Shown: one piece after another, positions 15,471 through 24,738 of the stretch
How positions within the stretch are numbered: the first letter of the stretch is position 1
Layout: every line of letters starts with the position of its first letter
Assembly (NCBI RefSeq): GCF_028291745.1
Contig: NZ_JAQGNQ010000085.1
Location: 1 to 38,444 of the forward strand
Source: Ramlibacter sp.
GTDB lineage: Bacteria > Pseudomonadota > Gammaproteobacteria > Burkholderiales > Burkholderiaceae_C
DNA length: 38,444 bases
Direction: 5' to 3'
The notes under the pieces: generated by a model
What the model saw: only the letters and a program-made list of their open reading frames with translations
Database searches by the model: none
Told to the model about the DNA's origin: nothing
Program-made: the position numbers and the translations under genes

Positions 15471-16907
15471 TCAGGAAGCCCGCACCGACGGGTCCTGCAT
15501 CAGGCGCGCGAGTTCCTCCATGGCGGCCTCGGTGCCATCGCTCCACGGGTGGCCGTAATTCATGCGCAGGCAATTGCGGAACTGCCTGTCCCCTGTGAAG
15601 ATCGGTCCGGGTGCGACGACGATACCGCGCGCCAGCGCTGCGCCATGCAGCTTCAGCGTGTCGATGTGCTCCGGCAGTTCGACCCACAGCATGTAGCCGC
15701 CCAGCGGCTTCGTGACTCTCGTGCCGTCCGGAAAATGCTCGCCGATCGCCAGCAGAAGCCGCTGCTGCTGGCGGGCCAGCGTCTGGCGCAGCCGGCGCAG
15801 GTGCTTGTCGGCGCCACCGCGCTCCAAATACGAAGCGAGCGCGAGCTGGGTCGGCCCGCAGGTGCTCAGATTCAGCGTCAGCTTCTGGCGCACCACGGCG
15901 TCCTGGAAGCGCCCGGGCACGGTCCACCCGATCCGGTACCAGGGTGCGAGCCACTTCGAGAACGAGGAGCAATGCAGCACCAGTCCTTGCGTGTCGAAGG
16001 CCTTGATGGCGGGCGGCCGGCGGTCCGTGAAATGCAACTCGCCATACACGTCATCCTCGATCAGCGGCAGTTCGTGGGTCTGGAGCAGTTGCGCCAGCAA
16101 CTGCTTTTGCCTCTCCGGCATCACGCTGCCGAGCGGGTTCTGGAAAGTGCTCATGAGCAGGCAGGCCTTCGGCTTGTTCCTGACGATGGCCTGCTCCAGC
16201 GCGCCGAGGTCGATGCCATCGCCCGGGTGCGTCGGTACGTGGATGGCGCGGATCGCCATCCGCTCGAGGGTCTGCAGCGCGGCGTGGAAGCACGGGCATT
16301 CCAGAATCACCGCCTCGCCGGGGCGCGCCACGGCGGCCAGGCAGACATTGATCGCTTCCAGGGCGCCGTTGGTGATCACGATCTCGTCCGCGCTCACCGT
16401 CATTCCGTCGGCCATGTAGCGCCTTGCGATCTGGCGCCGCAAGGCCAGGTTGCCGGTGGAAAGATCGTCGACGCTGCTCCATGGATCCAGCGTCCTGGCA
16501 CTGGCTGCCAGCACCTGCCCGAGCCGATCCTGCGGGAACAGCAGCGGGCTGGGAAAGGCAGAGCCCAGCCCGGCGCGATCGTTCCTGGGGTTGGCATCGA
16601 GGATGCGGAAGATCATGTCGCTGACGTCCAGGTCCATGGACTCGCCCGAGGGTTCCGACCGCGCAACCGCCTGCGGCGGCTGCTTGCCGCCGCAGGGAGC
16701 GACGAAATAGCCGGAGCGCTCGCGCGCGCGGAGCAGTCCGCGCCCCTCGAGAAGGTAGTAGGCCTGGAAGACGGTGGAGGGGCTGACGCCGCGGCTGCCA
16801 CTGAGGTGGCGCACGGATGGGAGCCGATCCCCTGCACGCAGCACCCCCTTGCGGATCGACTCATCGATCTCGGCCGCGATGACTTCGTAGAGCTTGCGGG
16901 TGGGCAT
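15471..16907 (-). CDS. MocR-type regulator (GntR HTH fused to aminotransferase)
   Basis: The product has 478 residues, normal for MocR proteins. A GntR winged helix occupies residues 1-72 (GDRLPSVRHLSGSRGVSPST). After a linker comes a class I aminotransferase domain. It contains Asn257 in TFQNPLG, Asp285/286 in IEDDVYGE and PLP Lys318 in SSFSKWL, so it should bind PLP. These proteins sense PLP or an amino-acid-like ligand and regulate a neighbouring operon, usually divergent. The start MPTRKLYE is chosen because the upstream in-frame extension lacks domain sequence. Upstream DNA (16908-17384) is shared with the three-PAS kinase. Confidence 0.93.
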   Translation of the reverse strand: MPTRKLYEVIAAEIDESIRKGVLRAGDRLPSVRHLSGSRGVSPSTVFQAYYLLEGRGLLRARERSGYFVAPCGGKQPPQAVARSEPSGESMDLDVSDMIFRILDANPRNDRAGLGSAFPSPLLFPQDRLGQVLAASARTLDPWSSVDDLSTGNLALRRQIARRYMADGMTVSADEIVITNGALEAINVCLAAVARPGEAVILECPCFHAALQTLERMAIRAIHVPTHPGDGIDLGALEQAIVRNKPKACLLMSTFQNPLGSVMPERQKQLLAQLLQTHELPLIEDDVYGELHFTDRRPPAIKAFDTQGLVLHCSSFSKWLAPWYRIGWTVPGRFQDAVVRQKLTLNLSTCGPTQLALASYLERGGADKHLRRLRQTLARQQQRLLLAIGEHFPDGTRVTKPLGGYMLWVELPEHIDTLKLHGAALARGIVVAPGPIFTGDRQFRNCLRMNYGHPWSDGTEAAMEELARLMQDPSVRAS

Positions 16908-17384
16908 CTGCGGTTCGCAAGGGCGTGTCCCGTCCTGCAGGGTTGCAGCGGAACAGGATAAGCTCAACGCGGCCCGTCGGGGCCGCGACACGCATCTGCT
17001 TCGGTGCTTTTCGGGGCGACTGATGCTTACCGGCGCGTTGCGGGTTCCTTAAAATCCCGGCTTCGCGTCGCTGGCGGGCGACATGTTGCAGCCGGCACGG
17101 ACAGCTGCTGGTGGTGCCGGCACCGAGGTGCTCCAGCCACGCCCGACAGCCTCACCGGCACTGCCGCCGGCAGGGACGTATTACATCCTTGGCACTAAGC
17201 ATTACAAGGCTTCCCGTCTTGTATGTTCACCGCCGGGTTGCAAAACTGGCTTGAGCGGATCCGGTCCCGGATGCCGGGGAAACCGCCGCGGCATGCGAGG
17301 CCCGCGTCAGCGAAGCTGATGAGGACACAACCAGCAAGGTCCTCAGGTGACTCAAGCAACGGCGCAGGCCGGCCACTCGATCGA
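16908..17384. other. Divergent intergenic region (MocR / PAS kinase)
   Basis: No convincing gene is visible in these 477 bases. They contain an AT-rich patch near 17050-17057 (TTAAAATC) and a TACAAG (17203-17208) / CTTGTA (17218-17223) inverted repeat with a 9-base loop, which could be an operator. If the kinase began at the in-frame ATG 17223 instead of 17385, the region would shrink to 315 bases. The intervening 54 codons look unlike a PAS or membrane segment. Confidence 0.4.
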
Positions 17385-19283
17385 ATGACAGAAGTATCTT
17401 CGTTTGCGCAACCCCGCTTCAGGGTGCAGCCCTCCGACCCCGCGGCAGCGATGGATCCGCTCCTGACCCTGACGGCCGACTGGTACTGGGAACAGGACGC
17501 GGAACTGCGTTTCACGTCCGTGCTCCCGCCCGAGCGCGCGCAGTGCCACGAGCTGCCAGCCGTGGTTGGCCGCAGGCGCTGGGAGCGGCCCCACGCGCGT
17601 GCGCTGACGATGTCGTGGGAAGAACACCGTGAGCGCCTCTTGCGGCACCTGTCCTTCCATGACTTCCAGTATTCGGTTGCGACGACCTCGGGCCAGGCTC
17701 CCTTGTACATATCCACCTCCGGCGCGCCGATGTTCGATCGCGCGGGCAGCTTCGTCGGGTATCGCGGCATCGCGCGCGACATCACGGCGCAATGGCAGGA
17801 GCGCGGCAAGCTGCAGGAGGCGGAGGCGCTGCTGGACATGGCGTCGAGCCTCGGACGCCTGGGAGCCTGGTCCATCGATGTCAAGAGCGGCATGGTGCGC
17901 TGGACAGCGGGCGTGCGCGCCATCCACCGCATGCCATCGGCCAACGAGTGCGCAGCACTGGAGCTGCTGGACATGTACGCGCCGGAATACGGCGAGCTGC
18001 TGTTGGACGCCTACCGGCGCTGCGTGACGGATGGCGTTCCGTTCGACCTGGAACTGGAGGCGCTTGCCGGCAGGGGCGAGCGCTCGTGGGTCCGCCTGAT
18101 GGGGGTCGCGGTGCGCGACCACGCGGGCGAGATCGTGCGCATCCAGGGTGCGGTGCAGGACATCCATCGCAGCAAGACCAGCGCGGAGGCGCAGCGGCAG
18201 ATGGCGGAGCGCTTCCGCGTGACGCTGGACAGCCTGACCGACGCCTTCGGCAGCATCGACCGCGACTGGCGCATCACCTATGTCAATCCCGCTGCCCTGG
18301 CGATGCTGAAGCTGGACGAAACGGCCGTCGGACGCCCGCTCTGGGACGTGTTCCCGCAGGCGCGCGACTCCGTGTTCGGGGAAAACTACCGCGCCTGCAT
18401 GGAGCGGCGGGAGGTCCGCCGCTTCGAGGCCTTCTTCGCCCCGCTGGGCATGTGGCTGCGCGCGAGCGCCTTCCCGTCGGAGCACGGGATCTCGGTCTCG
18501 CTGACGGACATCACCGCGGCCCGGGAGGCCTGCAGCCAGCTCGAGCGCATGAATGGGGAGCTCGATCGCCGCGTGCGTGAGCGCACGGCCGAACTCAAGC
18601 GCATCAACGAGGAACTTGCCTTGTTCACGCTCTCGCTTGCACACGACTTGCGCGCCCCGCTCACCGGCATCAGCAGCTTCAGCGTTGCCCTGGAGGAGCG
18701 GATCGCCGGAATCTGCGACGAGAAAGGCAAGCGTTATCTCTCGTGCATCCAAGGCGGCATAGCGCGGATGGAGGAGCTGATCGAGGGCCTGCTGGAGCTC
18801 TCGCGCATCGGCCGCGCGGGCATGGCACCGCGGGACGTGGACCTCACCACGATGGCTCGCGAGGTGGTCGAGGCGCTGTCGACAAGTGACGGCGCGCGCG
18901 CCGCGCTGGTCGACGTGCAGGAGGGATTGCGGACCCGGGGCGACGCGTGCCTGCTGCATACCCTGGTGGAAAACCTGCTGGGCAACGCGTGGAAGTTCAG
19001 CGCGGGGCGCAATCCGGCATGCATCACCGTCGGCCAGCAACCCGATGGCACGTTCTTCGTGCGTGACAATGGCGCCGGCTTCGACATGGCCCGGGCGGAC
19101 GCGCTGTTCGCGCCGTTCACGCGCCTGCACGACGATCGGCAATTCCCCGGTCTGGGCATCGGGCTGGCGAGCGCCCGACGCGTGGTGGAACGCCACGGCG
19201 GGCGCATCTGGGCGGAGTCGCAGCCGGATCGCGGCAGCACCTTTTTCTTCACACTGATGCCTCAAGCCGGCGACGAGGCATGA
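17385..19283 (+). CDS. Multi-PAS sensor histidine kinase (soluble)
   Basis: The product has 632 residues with no membrane segment. Three PAS-type modules can be traced. The first begins near LTADWYWEQDAELRFTSV. The second lies around LGRLGAWSIDVKSGMVRWT, with the PAC-like end RIQGAVQDIHRSK. The third is FRVTLDSLTDAFGSIDRDWR. A coiled coil (RRVRERTAELKRINEELALF) leads to the HisKA site, His420 in LSLAHDLRAPLTGI. The ATPase domain has ENLLGNAWKF (N box), RDNGAGFDM and GLGIGLASARRVVERHGG. The signal is probably cytoplasmic: redox, light or a small ligand. The stop overlaps the NarL regulator at 19280 (ATGA), its likely partner. Confidence 0.93.
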   Translation: MTEVSSFAQPRFRVQPSDPAAAMDPLLTLTADWYWEQDAELRFTSVLPPERAQCHELPAVVGRRRWERPHARALTMSWEEHRERLLRHLSFHDFQYSVATTSGQAPLYISTSGAPMFDRAGSFVGYRGIARDITAQWQERGKLQEAEALLDMASSLGRLGAWSIDVKSGMVRWTAGVRAIHRMPSANECAALELLDMYAPEYGELLLDAYRRCVTDGVPFDLELEALAGRGERSWVRLMGVAVRDHAGEIVRIQGAVQDIHRSKTSAEAQRQMAERFRVTLDSLTDAFGSIDRDWRITYVNPAALAMLKLDETAVGRPLWDVFPQARDSVFGENYRACMERREVRRFEAFFAPLGMWLRASAFPSEHGISVSLTDITAAREACSQLERMNGELDRRVRERTAELKRINEELALFTLSLAHDLRAPLTGISSFSVALEERIAGICDEKGKRYLSCIQGGIARMEELIEGLLELSRIGRAGMAPRDVDLTTMAREVVEALSTSDGARAALVDVQEGLRTRGDACLLHTLVENLLGNAWKFSAGRNPACITVGQQPDGTFFVRDNGAGFDMARADALFAPFTRLHDDRQFPGLGIGLASARRVVERHGGRIWAESQPDRGSTFFFTLMPQAGDEA

Positions 19284-19936
19284 ACGTGCCTGAACTGGAA
19301 CGAACCCCAGCCCGCATCGGCGTCGTGCTGGCGGATGACCATGACCTCGTGCGCGGCGGCCTGAAGGCGATGCTGGAAATGATGCCGGAGGTCGACGTGC
19401 TCGGCGAGGCCCGCGACGGCAACGAACTCCTGGCGCACCTCGATTGCGTCCGGCCTGACCTGGTCATCACCGACATCTCGATGCCCGGACTCGATGGCCT
19501 GACGGCTCTCGCGCACATTCGGGAGCGGCAGCCGCAACTCCGCGTGCTGGTGATCTCGATGTACGACTCCGCCGAATTCGTGCGCCGGGCGGTTGCCAAC
19601 GGAGCCAGCGGGTACCTCACCAAGCAGGCCGCGCCGCGCGAGCTGCGCGAAGCGGTGCGGGCGATGGCTGCGACCGGCAGCTACTTCAGTGCTGCGGTCG
19701 CACGCCTGCTGCTGGCGAGCCAGAGGTCGGACCCGGGGAACGACCTGACCCAGCGGCAGATCGAGGTCCTGACCCTGCTCGCAAGCGGGCTCTCCTCGAA
19801 GGAGATTGCCCACCAGCTGGGTCTCAGCTCGAAAACCGTCGACGTGCACCGCGGCCGCATCATGGAACGGCTGGAGTTGCGCGATGTGGCAAGCCTCACG
19901 CGCTACGCGGTGCGCAAGGGTCTGATCCAGCCCTGA
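19280..19936 (+). CDS. NarL/FixJ-type response regulator, partner of the PAS kinase
   Basis: The product has 218 residues. The receiver has LADDHD (acidic pair Asp19/Asp20), the phospho-acceptor Asp65 in ITDISMPG, and Lys in GYLTKQAAP. The LuxR helix-turn-helix follows (LTQRQIEVLTLLASGLSSKE, SSKTVDVHRGRIMERL). It overlaps the kinase stop by 4 bases, so the two form a coupled two-component system acting on DNA. It is strikingly similar to the orphan regulator at 2067 throughout both domains. A recent duplication, or cross-talk from this kinase to both regulators, is likely. Confidence 0.94.
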   Translation: MNVPELERTPARIGVVLADDHDLVRGGLKAMLEMMPEVDVLGEARDGNELLAHLDCVRPDLVITDISMPGLDGLTALAHIRERQPQLRVLVISMYDSAEFVRRAVANGASGYLTKQAAPRELREAVRAMAATGSYFSAAVARLLLASQRSDPGNDLTQRQIEVLTLLASGLSSKEIAHQLGLSSKTVDVHRGRIMERLELRDVASLTRYAVRKGLIQP

Positions 19937-20079
19937 GCTAGGGGAACTCTGGAGACCGGTGGTGGGAGCCAGCGATAAGCTTTGGCCATCCACCTCCCGG
20001 AGAACTGCGTGAGTCATTCACCAGGGCTTGCCATGTCCTTGCCGCGTCGTCCCGCCGACGTGGCCAGCAGGGCATAGCG

Positions 20080-22473
20080 GTGGCTTCGCGATTTCCCCCG
20101 GTCCGGAATCTTCTGGCGGCGTGCCTGGCCTCCTTCGTCCTGGCGGCAGCCGTCCTCCTCGCTTTTGGCAGCTCCACCCCTCTCTGGTACGCCAACGCCG
20201 TCGGCGTGATTGCGCTGCTCCGGCATCCGCGCAGGACCTGGCCGGTGCTGGCGATCGCGATCTATGCCGCCGATTCGCTCGCATTCGCGTGTTTCGGTCA
20301 CGGGCCGCCGCTTCTCTATGCCGCCTGCCACCTGCTCGAAATCGTACTGGTCGCCCTCCTGTCGCAGCGGTTCGCAGGGGTGCCGGGGCCGTTGCTGGAG
20401 CGCGCTCGCTTCGCGCGCCTGGCAGCCGTTTTCCTGTTGGTGCCGCTGGTCAGTGCAGCGGCCGGAGCCTTCACCGCCGCCTGGGTCGAGGCGGCATCGT
20501 TCATTCCCGTGTTTCGGTCGTGGTACCTGGCATCCGCGCTCGGCCTGCTGGTCGGAGGCGTCAGCCTGCTGGGTTGGACCGACCTCGAGCTGCGCCGCAA
20601 CTTCCTGCGGCAACTCTCTGCGCGCGACGCGGCGACCCTGCTGGTGGGCGCCATAGCGTCGGGCCTGCTCGTGCAGGAGCGCGGACACCAGGGCGCGATC
20701 TTCCTCACGTTTCCGCTGATGTTCGCGGTCACGTGGTTCTTCGGCCTGCTCGGGGCCACGGTGGGCCTGTTGTTCACGACCGTGTCCGCAGTGATCGAGA
20801 CGCTGCAGGGGCATGGCGTCTTCATTCTGCTGGCGCCGCCCCCCGCGCCCATGGAGTTGCAGCTGGAAACGGTACAGCTTTACCTGGCGGCATTGCTGCT
20901 CTCCAACATGCCGCTGGCAGTCCTCCACGAGCATCAGGAGGTGCTGACGGAGCAGGCACGCAGGGCCGGCGAGGCGCGCACCGAATTCCTGGCCGCGATG
21001 AGCCATGAGATCCGCACGCCGATGACCGGGGTGCTGGGCATGGTGGACTTGCTGGGCGCCGAGCCGCTGACCGAGCGCCAGCGCAGCTACCTCGACGCCA
21101 TGCAATCGTCGGGACGGCATCTGCTGAGTGTGATCAACGACATCCTCGACTTCTCCCGGATCGAAAGCGGTCGGCTGGAGCTGCATCGAGCCGATTTCGA
21201 GCTGTCGGAGGTGACCGAGGACGTGCGCTCGGTGATGCATCCGCTGGCCCTCGAACGCGGGATTGCACTGGACGTGGAACTGGCCCCGGACCTGCCCGCA
21301 TTCGTTTGCGGAGATCCCATGCGACTCAAGCAAGTCTTGCTGAACCTGGTGAGTAACGCCGTCAAGTTCACCAGTACGGGGAGCGTCCAGGTCCGGGTCA
21401 CCCAGCTGTCGGCGGCGCCTGACGGCGCGATATGGTTGCGCTTCGAGGTGCGGGACACCGGGGTGGGCATCGACCCCGCGCAACTGCAGCGGCTGTTCGC
21501 GCCCTTCGTGCAGGCGGACCGTTCGATCTCGCGGCAGTACGGGGGAAGCGGCCTGGGTTTGGCCATCAGCAAGCGGCTCGTCGAGCTCATGGGCGGTCGC
21601 ATCGATGGCGAAAGCGTCCCCTTGCAAGGCAGCGTCTTTCATTTCGAGGTGCCCTTGCACGCGGGCGAGGCCTTGCCGGAGGGGACCGGCTGCGAATCCC
21701 AGCGGCCAGAGATAGCGCCCCTCCACATCCTGGTCGCAGAGGATCTCGAGATCAACCGCCGCATCCTGCAGACCCATCTGGAGCGCCACGGGCATAGTCT
21801 CGTCTTTGCCGCCAACGGTGCCGAAGCCTTGGCGCAGCTGGAGACCGGCGACTTCGATCTGGTCCTCATGGACGTGCAGATGCCGATCATGGACGGGGTC
21901 GAGGCCACCCGCCAGATCCGTGACATGCAGGGGCCGAAGGCAGCCATCCCCATCCTGGGGCTGTCGGCGAACGTGCTGGCGCGCGAGCGCGAGCAGTACC
22001 TGCGCGCAGGGATGAACGACTGCCTCACCAAGCCGGTCGACTGGAATCAGCTCGCCGCCGCCATGGCGCAGTACGGCGGTGCGGTCTCTGCCGTGGGCCC
22101 GGCGGTCACGCCCTGCCAGCTCACCGCGGAGCCTGGACTGCTGGATGATCAAGCGCTGGCCGCACTGGGCGATGTCGGATCGGGAGAGGTCCGGGGCCTG
22201 CTGCGCGTGGCACTGGAGAGCTTTGGCACCGCTTGCGACCGCATGCTCGCCACCGCTGCCCCGCGCGAGGAACTGCGGCGGGAGGCGCACGACATCTGCG
22301 GAATGGCCGGCATGCTGGGCCTGCGCGCGGTTTGCCAGGAGGCGACCCGACTGGAGCGCATACCGGAAGGCGCGGACCCGGTGGAATGTGTCGACGCCTT
22401 GCGACACGCGGTCGACAGCACCACCGAACTGTTGCTGACCCGTGGGGTGATCACGCCCATCGAGGAAAGCTGA
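20080..22473 (+). CDS. Membrane-bound hybrid histidine kinase (MASE1-like, HisKA, HATPase, REC, HPt)
   Basis: The product has 797 residues from a GTG start. The first ~280 residues hold about eight hydrophobic helices, resembling a MASE1-type membrane sensor. His309 in FLAAMSHEIRTPMTGVLG is the phosphorylation site. ATPase motifs are NLVSNAVKF, RDTGVGID and GGSGLGLAISKRL. The receiver (550-665) has Asp598 in LMDVQMPIMDG and Lys651. The C-terminal HPt-like domain has His737 in REAHDICGMAGMLG, completing a His-Asp-His phosphorelay in one chain. It lies on the same strand 143 bp after the NarL regulator. A separate output regulator is needed and is not obvious; the regulators at 19280 or 2067 are possible. 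Confidence 0.92.
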   Translation: MASRFPPVRNLLAACLASFVLAAAVLLAFGSSTPLWYANAVGVIALLRHPRRTWPVLAIAIYAADSLAFACFGHGPPLLYAACHLLEIVLVALLSQRFAGVPGPLLERARFARLAAVFLLVPLVSAAAGAFTAAWVEAASFIPVFRSWYLASALGLLVGGVSLLGWTDLELRRNFLRQLSARDAATLLVGAIASGLLVQERGHQGAIFLTFPLMFAVTWFFGLLGATVGLLFTTVSAVIETLQGHGVFILLAPPPAPMELQLETVQLYLAALLLSNMPLAVLHEHQEVLTEQARRAGEARTEFLAAMSHEIRTPMTGVLGMVDLLGAEPLTERQRSYLDAMQSSGRHLLSVINDILDFSRIESGRLELHRADFELSEVTEDVRSVMHPLALERGIALDVELAPDLPAFVCGDPMRLKQVLLNLVSNAVKFTSTGSVQVRVTQLSAAPDGAIWLRFEVRDTGVGIDPAQLQRLFAPFVQADRSISRQYGGSGLGLAISKRLVELMGGRIDGESVPLQGSVFHFEVPLHAGEALPEGTGCESQRPEIAPLHILVAEDLEINRRILQTHLERHGHSLVFAANGAEALAQLETGDFDLVLMDVQMPIMDGVEATRQIRDMQGPKAAIPILGLSANVLAREREQYLRAGMNDCLTKPVDWNQLAAAMAQYGGAVSAVGPAVTPCQLTAEPGLLDDQALAALGDVGSGEVRGLLRVALESFGTACDRMLATAAPREELRREAHDICGMAGMLGLRAVCQEATRLERIPEGADPVECVDALRHAVDSTTELLLTRGVITPIEES

Positions 22474-22539
22474 GGCCTGGCCAGCCGGATCAACGAGCGC
22501 ACGCGGTTTTCTCGCCGTCGAAGGCTGTGCCTGTCTGCT

Positions 22540-23940
22540 CTACGCAGTGCAATCAGGACAGCCAGGCGAGGGCATCGAAGAGGAAAACCGCAACACGAAT
22601 TGCGCTCCCCCCGCGGGCGCAGGCTGCAGCTGCACCTCGGCTCCATGCAGGGCCACGATCTCCCTGACGATGGCGAGGCCCAGCCCGGAGCCGTCGCCGA
22701 CGGTGCCCTCCCCTCGTACGAAGCGCTCGAAGACTTTCCCGCGCTCTTCGGGACGGATGCCCGGTCCGGAGTCGCTGACGCTGATGCACGGGGGATCGTG
22801 CGAGATGGCGAGGACGACCTGCCCCCCGCCGGGCGTGTACCGGATCGCGTTGTCGATGAGATTACCCAGCGCCTCGCGCAGCAGGTCCACCTCGCCGCGG
22901 ACGATCACCTCCGGGCGAGCGGGCGCGAGCTCCAGGGCGATGTCACGCTCCATGGCCGCGTCCATGTATGCCTCGCCCACCTCCCGGGCCAGTGCGACCA
23001 GGTCCACGGGAACGAGTTCGATGCTGCCGCGGCCCTCCGGGTCCAGCCGGGCGAGCAACAGCAACTGCTGCAGGAGCCGCGCGGTGTGCTGCGTGGTGGT
23101 CTCCAGCCCGCGCAGGGCCATGCGCGTGCTTTGGAGGTCCGGGCAACGCGCGGCTCGCGCGATCCCCAGCTGCAGGCCCGCCAGGGGCGTGCGCAGCTGG
23201 TGCGCGGCAGTGGAAGCGAAGTGGCGCTCGCGCAGAACCAGCTCGCGCACGCGACCGAGCAGGTCGTTCAGCGCCAGCGCGAACGGCCGAAGCTCGCGCG
23301 GGACGTCGTGGGTGGGCATGGGATCGAGCGAGGCATGCGAACGCTCGTTCCAGACCGCGGCCATGCGCTCCAGGGGACGCACGGTGCGCCGCACCGCAAT
23401 GGCGACCGCGACCGCCGCCAGCAACACCAGCGCCACCACCGGAGCAAGCACCACCAGCAGAGAACGGGTCGCTTCGTCACGTTTGGCTTGCGTCTCGGCA
23501 ACCAGCACAAGCGTCGGCTCTCCGGGTCCGGGCACCTGCACGGCCGCGATGCGCACCCGCTTGTTTCTCAGTACAGCGCCGTACGCCCACTCGCCGTGGC
23601 CGAAGCGGTCCTGATAGTCACCGTGCCGGGGCAGGTCGCCGTCGCCGATCAGGTGGGTGCCGCCCTGCAGGACTTCGTACGACACGCGGTCCACCACGTC
23701 GTAGCGGAGCATGGCCTCGGCTTGTGGCGAGAGTTCCACGACGGCCCGCGTGCCGGCGTACCGCACCTGCGCAGCGAGCGAGTGGGCGGCATCCAGCAGC
23801 CAGCGGTCGAACACCGCTTCCACGACCTCGTGGGCCAGGAACGCGGTTGCGGCGCCTGTCACCAGGATGATGACCAGCACGGGGCCCAGCAGGCGACCCA
23901 GGAGCTCCCGCTGCAACCACCGGTCCGCAGGTGACGTCAT
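22540..23940 (-). CDS. QseC/PmrB-like sensor histidine kinase
   Basis: The product has 466 residues. A first membrane helix (about 15-38), a periplasmic domain of ~120 residues and a second helix (about 160-183) are followed by a HAMP-like linker (RRTVRPLERMAAVWNER). His247 in FASTAAHQLRTPLAGLQ is the phosphorylation site. The ATPase domain has LGNLIDNAIRYTPGGG, VSDSGPGI and GDGSGLGLAIVREIV. Its ATG overlaps the stop of the OmpR-type regulator by 4 bases, so the two are co-translated and form one signalling pair. The frame stays open far upstream, but that part is antisense to the hydrolase gene and is not coding. Confidence 0.93.
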   Translation of the reverse strand: MTSPADRWLQRELLGRLLGPVLVIILVTGAATAFLAHEVVEAVFDRWLLDAAHSLAAQVRYAGTRAVVELSPQAEAMLRYDVVDRVSYEVLQGGTHLIGDGDLPRHGDYQDRFGHGEWAYGAVLRNKRVRIAAVQVPGPGEPTLVLVAETQAKRDEATRSLLVVLAPVVALVLLAAVAVAIAVRRTVRPLERMAAVWNERSHASLDPMPTHDVPRELRPFALALNDLLGRVRELVLRERHFASTAAHQLRTPLAGLQLGIARAARCPDLQSTRMALRGLETTTQHTARLLQQLLLLARLDPEGRGSIELVPVDLVALAREVGEAYMDAAMERDIALELAPARPEVIVRGEVDLLREALGNLIDNAIRYTPGGGQVVLAISHDPPCISVSDSGPGIRPEERGKVFERFVRGEGTVGDGSGLGLAIVREIVALHGAEVQLQPAPAGGAQFVLRFSSSMPSPGCPDCTA

Positions 23941-24638
23941 CCCGCGTCGCGGCGGCCACCCGCCTCGCTCTCGGGCTCCAGCCGGTAACCGAAGCCACGA
24001 ACCGTCTTGATCGCAACGCCGGAACCCGCCAGCTTGCGGCGCAGGCGCGAGATGTACACGTCCACCGCACTGTCGCCAAGTTCCACGTTGCGCTCGGCGA
24101 GCACCTCCACGATGAAGCGGCGCGCCACCAGGCGCGGGGCGCGTCGCAGCAGCAGGCCCAGCACCTCGAACTCGCGCGGATGCAGCTCCAGCGCCTGGCC
24201 GTCGACCAGCGCCTGACGCTCCTGGCGCAGCCACACCAGGCGGCCGAACTCCACGCGCTCCCCGCGCGTCGCTCCCGAGCGCCGCTGCAGCGCCTGGATC
24301 CGGGCGTCGAGTTCCTCGGCGGAAAATGGCTTCACGAGGTAGTCGTCCGCGCCGCGCCGCAGGCCCTCGACGCGGTCCGTCACGCGATCGCGGGCGGTGA
24401 GTGCGATCACGGGGGTATGGGGATCGCGCGTGCGAAAGCGCTCCAGCCAGTCGAGCCCATCGCCATCCGGCAAGTTCAGGTCCAGGGCGACCACATCCGG
24501 CCGCATTTGCGCCGCCGCCTTGTCCGCAGCGGCCAGGGTGGCGCACGCGTCGACGCCCCACGCCTGTGCGCGCCAGCGCGCCTCGAGCTCGTCGCCGATG
24601 GTCGGGTCGTCTTCGATGAGGAGGATGTGCATGCGCAT
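23937..24638 (-). CDS. OmpR-type response regulator (QseB/PmrA-like)
   Basis: The product has 233 residues. The receiver has LLIEDDPTIG, the phospho-acceptor Asp at about 53 in ALDLNLPDGDG, and Lys in DDYLVKPFSAEELDAR. The winged-helix DNA-binding domain has LHPREFEVLGLLL, the recognition helix region GDSAVDVYISRLRRKL and the wing IKTVRGFGYRLE. These features are typical of the QseB/PmrA branch, which bind tandem 5-bp half-sites. It starts 37 bp from the tandem box at 24676-24691, suggesting autoregulation. ATG 24632 (MHILL) is an alternative start. It is divergent from the hydrolase-ACP-KAS cassette. Confidence 0.94.
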   Translation of the reverse strand: MRMHILLIEDDPTIGDELEARWRAQAWGVDACATLAAADKAAAQMRPDVVALDLNLPDGDGLDWLERFRTRDPHTPVIALTARDRVTDRVEGLRRGADDYLVKPFSAEELDARIQALQRRSGATRGERVEFGRLVWLRQERQALVDGQALELHPREFEVLGLLLRRAPRLVARRFIVEVLAERNVELGDSAVDVYISRLRRKLAGSGVAIKTVRGFGYRLEPESEAGGRRDAG

Positions 24639-24675
24639 GTCGCCTGGCTGTGCCGCCAGTGTATCGGCCGCCCTG

Positions 24676-24691
24676 CTGAAGGACTCCTGAA
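24676..24691 (-). promoter_or_regulatory. Tandem TTCAG-N6-TTCAG box (site A)
   Basis: On the minus strand TTCAG occurs twice with 11-bp period, 37 bp upstream of the OmpR-type regulator start. A -10-like TACACT follows 12 bases after it (24663-24658), so the box would take the place of a -35. The architecture matches PmrA/QseB direct-repeat boxes. Sites B (30829) and C (36431) share it. It could also act on the divergent hydrolase gene at 24739. Confidence 0.55.
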
Positions 24692-24738
24692 AGCTTCAGA
24701 GCCAAACAATCCGGGTTTCCACCTGAATTGTCGCGGTG

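Noticed and set aside
17128..17145. 18-bp exact repeat (GTGCTCCAGCCACGCCCG) shared with the LysR gene near 927-944
   Set aside because: On the minus strand the second copy reads RAWLEH, as in the LysR C-terminus, but a stop lies just upstream and no other similarity extends from it. At this GC content a chance match is plausible.
20014..22407. Long open frame antisense to the hybrid kinase
   Set aside because: It is a shadow of third-position GC bias; low-complexity Gln/His/Arg translation without recognisable domains.
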